Shown: positions 53,921-57,792 of the stretch, piece after piece
How the letters are laid out: each line of letters begins with the position of its first letter
Position numbering within the stretch: the stretch's first letter is position 1
Assembly (NCBI GenBank): GCA_020160755.1
Contig: JAIUPN010000018.1
Location: 1 to 57,792, forward strand
Direction: 5' to 3'
Origin: Pseudomonadota bacterium
Lineage (GTDB): Bacteria > Pseudomonadota > Alphaproteobacteria > Sphingomonadales > Sphingomonadaceae
Length of the DNA stretch: 57,792 nt
Program-made: the position numbers and the translations under genes
Notes under the pieces: model-generated
The model's database searches: none
Told to the model about the DNA's origin: nothing
Seen by the model: only the letters and a program-made list of their open reading frames with translations

Positions 53921-55357
53921 TCAGCCCTCCCCGGCTTGGCTTGAGGCCACACTAGCGCCAGGCGTTATCCCTGCCGCATGCTGCGGCAAGTGTTCGGCTT
54001 CGGGTTCATTCACGGCGGGCGGCTTCGCCATCAGCCGCAGCATGTAATGAATGCCCATGCCGAACACGGCAAAATAGACGACGATGAATGCAATCAGCGA
54101 CACCGCAATTGCGGGTGCGGCAATGGGTGAGGCCGCATCCGCCGTGCGCATCAGGCCATAGATCACCCAGGGCTGTCGTCCGACTTCGGTCGTTACCCAG
54201 CCAGCAATCACCGCGATGAAACCCGACGGCGCCATGACCACTGCCGAACGGTGCAGCCAGCGCCAGTCGTAGAGTTTGCCCCGATGCCGCGCCCACAGGC
54301 TCCAGACGCCGAGGCCCAGCATGGCGAAGCCCAGACCCACCATGACGCGGAACGACCAGAAGACGATGATGACAGGCGGCCAGTCTTCTTTCGGAAAATC
54401 CTTGAGACCCGGCACCGGAGCATTCCAGTCATGTTTGAGGATCAGCGATCCCAGATGCGGGATCGCCACTTCGTAGTTCACGCGCTCGTCAGCATTGCTG
54501 GGAATACCGAACAGCACCAGATGCGCGCCATCGGGACTGGGGTCGAAGTCACCTTCCATCGCCAATACCTTGACCGGTTGATGCTCCAGCGTGTTGAGCC
54601 CATGTTGGTCACCCGCAAGGATTTGCACTGGCGTAACGAGCGCGGCCATCCACATCGCCATCGAAAACATCTTGCGGGCGCCGGGATTGGTACTGTCCTT
54701 GAGCAAATGCCATGCCCCAACCGCGCCGACCAGGAACGCGGTTGTCAGGAAGGCTCCGAGCGTGGTGTGGGCAAGACGATAGGGAAAGCTCGCAGTGAAA
54801 ATGATGTCGATCCAGGAAACCGGCACGAAGCGTCCAGTCGTATCGATCGCATGACCCGCGGGCGTCTGCATCCAGCTATTGACTGCGATGATCCAGGTGG
54901 CCGAAATTAGCGTGCCAATCGCAACCATGCAGGTGGCGAAGAAGTGTAGGCCTTTGCCCACCTTGCTCATGCCGAACAGCATGACTCCGAGGAAACCTGC
55001 TTCGAGGAAGAAGGCGGTCATCACCTCATAGGCCATGAGCGGGCCGATGACGCTGCCGGCCCTCTCGGAAAACACCGACCAGTTGGTTCCGAACTGGTAC
55101 GACATGACGATACCCGACACGACGCCCATGCCAAAGCCGATGGCGAATATCTTGATCCAGTAATGGAAGAGATCGAGATAGACCTGCTTGCCGGTCTTCA
55201 GCCACAGCCCTTCAAGCACCATGAGGTAGCTCGAAAGACCGATGGAAAGTGCTGGAAAAATGAAATGGAACGAAAGGGTGAAGGCAAATTGCGCGCGCGC
55301 CAGGATAAGCGGATCGAAACTCTCAAACACTAGCGCCCCCTCTCTCGTCGCTGTCAT
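53921..55357 (-). CDS. cydA: Cytochrome bd quinol oxidase subunit I (cyanide-insensitive type)
   Basis: The 478-residue subunit binds the three haems. FHFIFPALSIGLS, GMGVVSGIVMSYQFGTNW, DQHGLNTLEHQPVKVLAMEG and the GRQPWVIYGLMRT segment are all conserved. The quinol loop is short, as in CioA enzymes that are cyanide-tolerant. The start overlaps the YdeP-like gene's stop as ATGA, which is unusual for a cydA gene and ties expression to that enzyme. Confidence 0.95.
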   Translation of the reverse strand: MTATREGALVFESFDPLILARAQFAFTLSFHFIFPALSIGLSSYLMVLEGLWLKTGKQVYLDLFHYWIKIFAIGFGMGVVSGIVMSYQFGTNWSVFSERAGSVIGPLMAYEVMTAFFLEAGFLGVMLFGMSKVGKGLHFFATCMVAIGTLISATWIIAVNSWMQTPAGHAIDTTGRFVPVSWIDIIFTASFPYRLAHTTLGAFLTTAFLVGAVGAWHLLKDSTNPGARKMFSMAMWMAALVTPVQILAGDQHGLNTLEHQPVKVLAMEGDFDPSPDGAHLVLFGIPSNADERVNYEVAIPHLGSLILKHDWNAPVPGLKDFPKEDWPPVIIVFWSFRVMVGLGFAMLGLGVWSLWARHRGKLYDWRWLHRSAVVMAPSGFIAVIAGWVTTEVGRQPWVIYGLMRTADAASPIAAPAIAVSLIAFIVVYFAVFGMGIHYMLRLMAKPPAVNEPEAEHLPQHAAGITPGASVASSQAGEG

Positions 55358-57630
55358 CCGTTGTCCGACACCGCCCTGACCGGGATCGATTTTGCCGCCG
55401 GCGTGCCGCTGATCTCATCGAAGTAGTCCAGCGGAAGCAGTGGATTGAGTTCGGGATAATAGCCGGCGATGGCACCGGGGGCGATCGGGTAATCGATCAC
55501 GGTCAGCCCGCCTACCCGCCGCGAGATGCCATCGCTGGTGATCGATTCGAGCGCGATCAGTTGCTCCTTTTCGAATCCGCGCGCTTCGCGATCGCTGACA
55601 TTCATAAGTACCACCATGCGATTGTTGTAGACTCCGCGATAGCGATCCGAATTGGAATAGATCGTGGTGTTGAACTGATCGTGCGAACGCACCGTGGCGA
55701 GGCGCAGCATGCCCGGCTCCGCGACCGGCCGGTTGGCATCAAGACCCTCGAACAGAAGGAAATTCGCCTTGCCGTTGGGGGTCGGCCAGACAAGCCGGCG
55801 CGGCGGCACGTCGAGATAGAATCCGGCCGGGTCAGCGATCTTCCGGCCGAAATCTGCGTAGATCGCAGGATAAACCTCGGCGATCTTGTCGCGGATCAGG
55901 CCGAAATCGCTGGCATAGGCTTCCCAGTCAATCTTGCTGTCTGGCAGGGTGGCACGGGCCATCCCGCAGACGATCTCCACTTCCGAGAGCGTATCCGGGC
56001 TTGCAGGTTCCAGCACGCCCTTCGATGCCGTGACCTTCGAGAACGAATCCTCGATCGTCACGAACTGCTCACCGGCAGCAGTCTCGATGCGTTCGGAACG
56101 CGAGGTCACGGGCAGGATCAACGCTTCCTTGCCATGTATCACATGGCCGCGATTGAACTTGGTCGATATCGCCACTGTCAGTTCTAGCTGCTGCATAGCG
56201 GCGTAGGAACGTTCGGTATCGGGAATGGCGCGTACAAAATTGCCGCCCATACCGACGAACACCTTGGCGGTGCCGGCCATCATCGCTTCCACCGCTTCCA
56301 GTGTATGGTGACCGTTCTCACGCGGGGGATCGAACCCGAACACCGCTTGCACCCGGTCGAGATAATCCTGCGACGGCTTTTCATCGATGCCCACGGTCCT
56401 GTCACCCTGGACATTGGAATGGCCGCGGATTGGAACGATGCCAGCGCCAGGTTTGCCAAAGTTTCCGCGCAGGAATAGCAGATTGCAAACCTGCTGAAGC
56501 AGGCGCGAGCCTTCCTGATGCTGGGTCAGCCCCATGCCATAACAGATCATCGTCGCGTCCGAACGGATGTAGATTTCGGCGCAGCGGCGAATCTGGTCTT
56601 CGTCCAAACCGGAAACGCGGGTAAGGTCAGCCCAGTCCTGCGCCAGCGCATCAGCCTTGACAGCTTCGATGCCGGTGGTGTGGGTGTTGACGAAGCCCCA
56701 GTCGATCACGCTCTTTTCACCTGCGGCATCGCGTTCGAACAGAACTTTCATCATGCCCTTGAACAGGGCAATGTCGCCGCCGATCCGGATATGCACGAAT
56801 TCGCTGGCGATTTCTTCCGACTGGAATGTAGCCATCTCGAACACGTCCTGCGGCGGCGTGAACCGGATCAGCGCGCGCTCGGGCATCGGATTGACCGCCA
56901 CGATCGGCACCTTGCGCCGATGCGCTTCGACCAGGTCGGTCATCATCCGCGGGGAATTGGTGCCTGTGTTCTGACCGATGACAAAGATCGCCTGGGCATG
57001 TTCCCAGTCCGACATCTGCACTGTGCCCTTCCCGACCCCGATCGAGGGCGGCAGGCCGCGGCTCGTCGGTTCGTGACACATATTCGAGCAATCGGGAAAA
57101 TTGTTTGTCCCGAAGGCGCGCACGAAAATCGAATAGAGAAATGCGGCTTCGTTCGGCGTGCGCCCCGAGGTGTAGAACTCGGCACGGTGCGGGCTGTCGA
57201 GTGCTCGCAGGTGCTTCCCGATCAATGCGAAGGCGTCGTCCCAGTTGATGGGCACATATTTGTCGCTCGCCGCATTATAACGCATCGGTTCGGTAAGGCG
57301 CCCTTGCCGTTCGAGCCAGTAGTCGGACTGCTCGGCGAGTTCGCTGACGGTATGCTGCGCAAAAAATTCCCGAGTGACGCGGAACTTGGTCGCCTCGTGC
57401 GCCAAAGCCTTGGCACCGTTCTCGCAAAACTCCAGTGTCTGACGGCAATCGGGATCGGGATAGGCGCAACTGGGGCACTTGAAACCACCGGGCTGATTCA
57501 TCGACAAAAGCGCACGCGATCCTTTCGCGATGACGCTTTCCTTCATCAGCGTCTTGGCCGTTGCCGCTGCCGCGCCCCAACCGCCTGCCGGGCTGTCATA
57601 AGGTTCGTAGCGCGGCTTTTCGTCAGGCAT
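55354..57630 (-). CDS. FdhF/YdeP-family molybdopterin oxidoreductase
   Basis: The 758-residue protein is a soluble bis-MGD enzyme of the formate dehydrogenase H/YdeP group. CPSC (52-55), Cys62 or Cys69 (ECENG region) supply the 4Fe-4S site. GTNNFPDCSNMCHEPTS shows Cys where FdhF has selenocysteine, and the remaining MGD-binding segments (GMGLTQHQ, GNFGKPGAG) are present. YdeP is linked to acid resistance in E. coli; its substrate is unknown. ATG 57630 follows GAGGAG and replaces a longer frame. Its stop overlaps cydA by four bases. Confidence 0.93.
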   Translation of the reverse strand: MPDEKPRYEPYDSPAGGWGAAAATAKTLMKESVIAKGSRALLSMNQPGGFKCPSCAYPDPDCRQTLEFCENGAKALAHEATKFRVTREFFAQHTVSELAEQSDYWLERQGRLTEPMRYNAASDKYVPINWDDAFALIGKHLRALDSPHRAEFYTSGRTPNEAAFLYSIFVRAFGTNNFPDCSNMCHEPTSRGLPPSIGVGKGTVQMSDWEHAQAIFVIGQNTGTNSPRMMTDLVEAHRRKVPIVAVNPMPERALIRFTPPQDVFEMATFQSEEIASEFVHIRIGGDIALFKGMMKVLFERDAAGEKSVIDWGFVNTHTTGIEAVKADALAQDWADLTRVSGLDEDQIRRCAEIYIRSDATMICYGMGLTQHQEGSRLLQQVCNLLFLRGNFGKPGAGIVPIRGHSNVQGDRTVGIDEKPSQDYLDRVQAVFGFDPPRENGHHTLEAVEAMMAGTAKVFVGMGGNFVRAIPDTERSYAAMQQLELTVAISTKFNRGHVIHGKEALILPVTSRSERIETAAGEQFVTIEDSFSKVTASKGVLEPASPDTLSEVEIVCGMARATLPDSKIDWEAYASDFGLIRDKIAEVYPAIYADFGRKIADPAGFYLDVPPRRLVWPTPNGKANFLLFEGLDANRPVAEPGMLRLATVRSHDQFNTTIYSNSDRYRGVYNNRMVVLMNVSDREARGFEKEQLIALESITSDGISRRVGGLTVIDYPIAPGAIAGYYPELNPLLPLDYFDEISGTPAAKSIPVRAVSDNG

Positions 57631-57792
57631 ATTCCGCTCCTCTGCATCCAACCTATACTCTGAAGAATAAAACACAAACCGCAATCAAGGCAGAAACCCG
57701 ATCATTCAAAGCAACCTGTCCCCCGTCAGCACCTATGGCACAGATTAGAGGTTGTGATTTAAGGAGGATTTGGGCTTCGTCGTAGTGACGAA
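57631..57792. other. Upstream region of the YdeP-cio operon, right window edge
   Basis: This stretch should hold the promoter of the leftward operon. I see no near-consensus promoter on that strand. TTCGTC (57776-57781) and GACGAA (57787-57792) form a small palindrome at the very edge, and AAGGAGG (57761-57767) on the plus strand could serve a gene beginning outside the window. Nothing here is coding in this window. Confidence 0.4.

Noticed and set aside
55354..57630. Selenocysteine in the YdeP-like enzyme
   Set aside because: The aligned position is a Cys codon and there is no in-frame TGA within the gene.
48439..57630. Classical transferable locus of stress tolerance (heat-resistance island)
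   Set aside because: HdeD-like content is shared, but clpK, small heat-shock and YfdX-like genes are not present here.

Overview
The window looks like the chromosome of a high-GC alphaproteobacterium of the order Sphingomonadales, close to Sphingopyxis or Sphingomonas. This rests on UrcA-family proteins, a DUF1254/DUF1214 pair beside ppdK and glyQS, an mreBCD-mrdA-rodA cluster with alphaproteobacterial-type sequences, many ATGA stop/start overlaps, and a dispersed intergenic palindrome of a type I associate with this order. The genus is inferred from familiarity, not from a search.

Left edge (1-3.3 kb): a SIR2-like protein overlaps a HerA/FtsK-type ATPase, which is the layout of the SIR2-HerA (Nezha-like) anti-phage defence system. 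The NAD-binding start of the SIR2 protein is not visible. From 3.6 to 8.65 kb five genes are joined stop-to-start by ATGA overlaps: a GNAT-like protein, an E1-like (ThiF/MoeB) adenylating enzyme, a polytopic membrane protein, a second GNAT and an Acg-type nitroreductase homologue. I know no described pathway for this set and rate it the best candidate for an undescribed system.

Middle (8.6-46.8 kb): mostly core genome with small accessory pieces. It holds a di-haem cytochrome c, a TonB-like protein, a complete tripartite EmrAB-type efflux operon, tRNA-Arg(ACG), a DUF1254/DUF1214 pair, ppdK, glyQS, two tandem UrcA genes, a duplicated regulator/membrane-protein module whose first regulator has decayed, two tandem TraB/GumN proteins, rplY-pth, an SDR, phosphate-linked phosphatases (PhoX with a likely Pho box, PhoD, an NPP-type phosphodiesterase), ychF, a MerR/glutaredoxin-MauE divergent pair, mutL, and the rod-shape operon mreB-mreC-mreD-mrdA-rodA.

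Right end (46.9-57.8 kb): tRNA-Lys(CTT) is followed by an IS3-family (IS407-like) element with a visible -1 frameshift heptamer, then by what looks like a stress/respiration island. Rightward genes are an HdeD-like protein, a channel-like protein, a DnaJ/CbpA chaperone with its CbpM partner, MarC and a nitrobindin-like protein. Converging on them is a leftward run made of an FdhF/YdeP-like molybdoenzyme, cyanide-insensitive bd oxidase (CioAB), DUF2474, DoxX and DUF488 genes. The gene set suggests protection from protein damage, acid or nitrosative stress, and respiration under inhibition.
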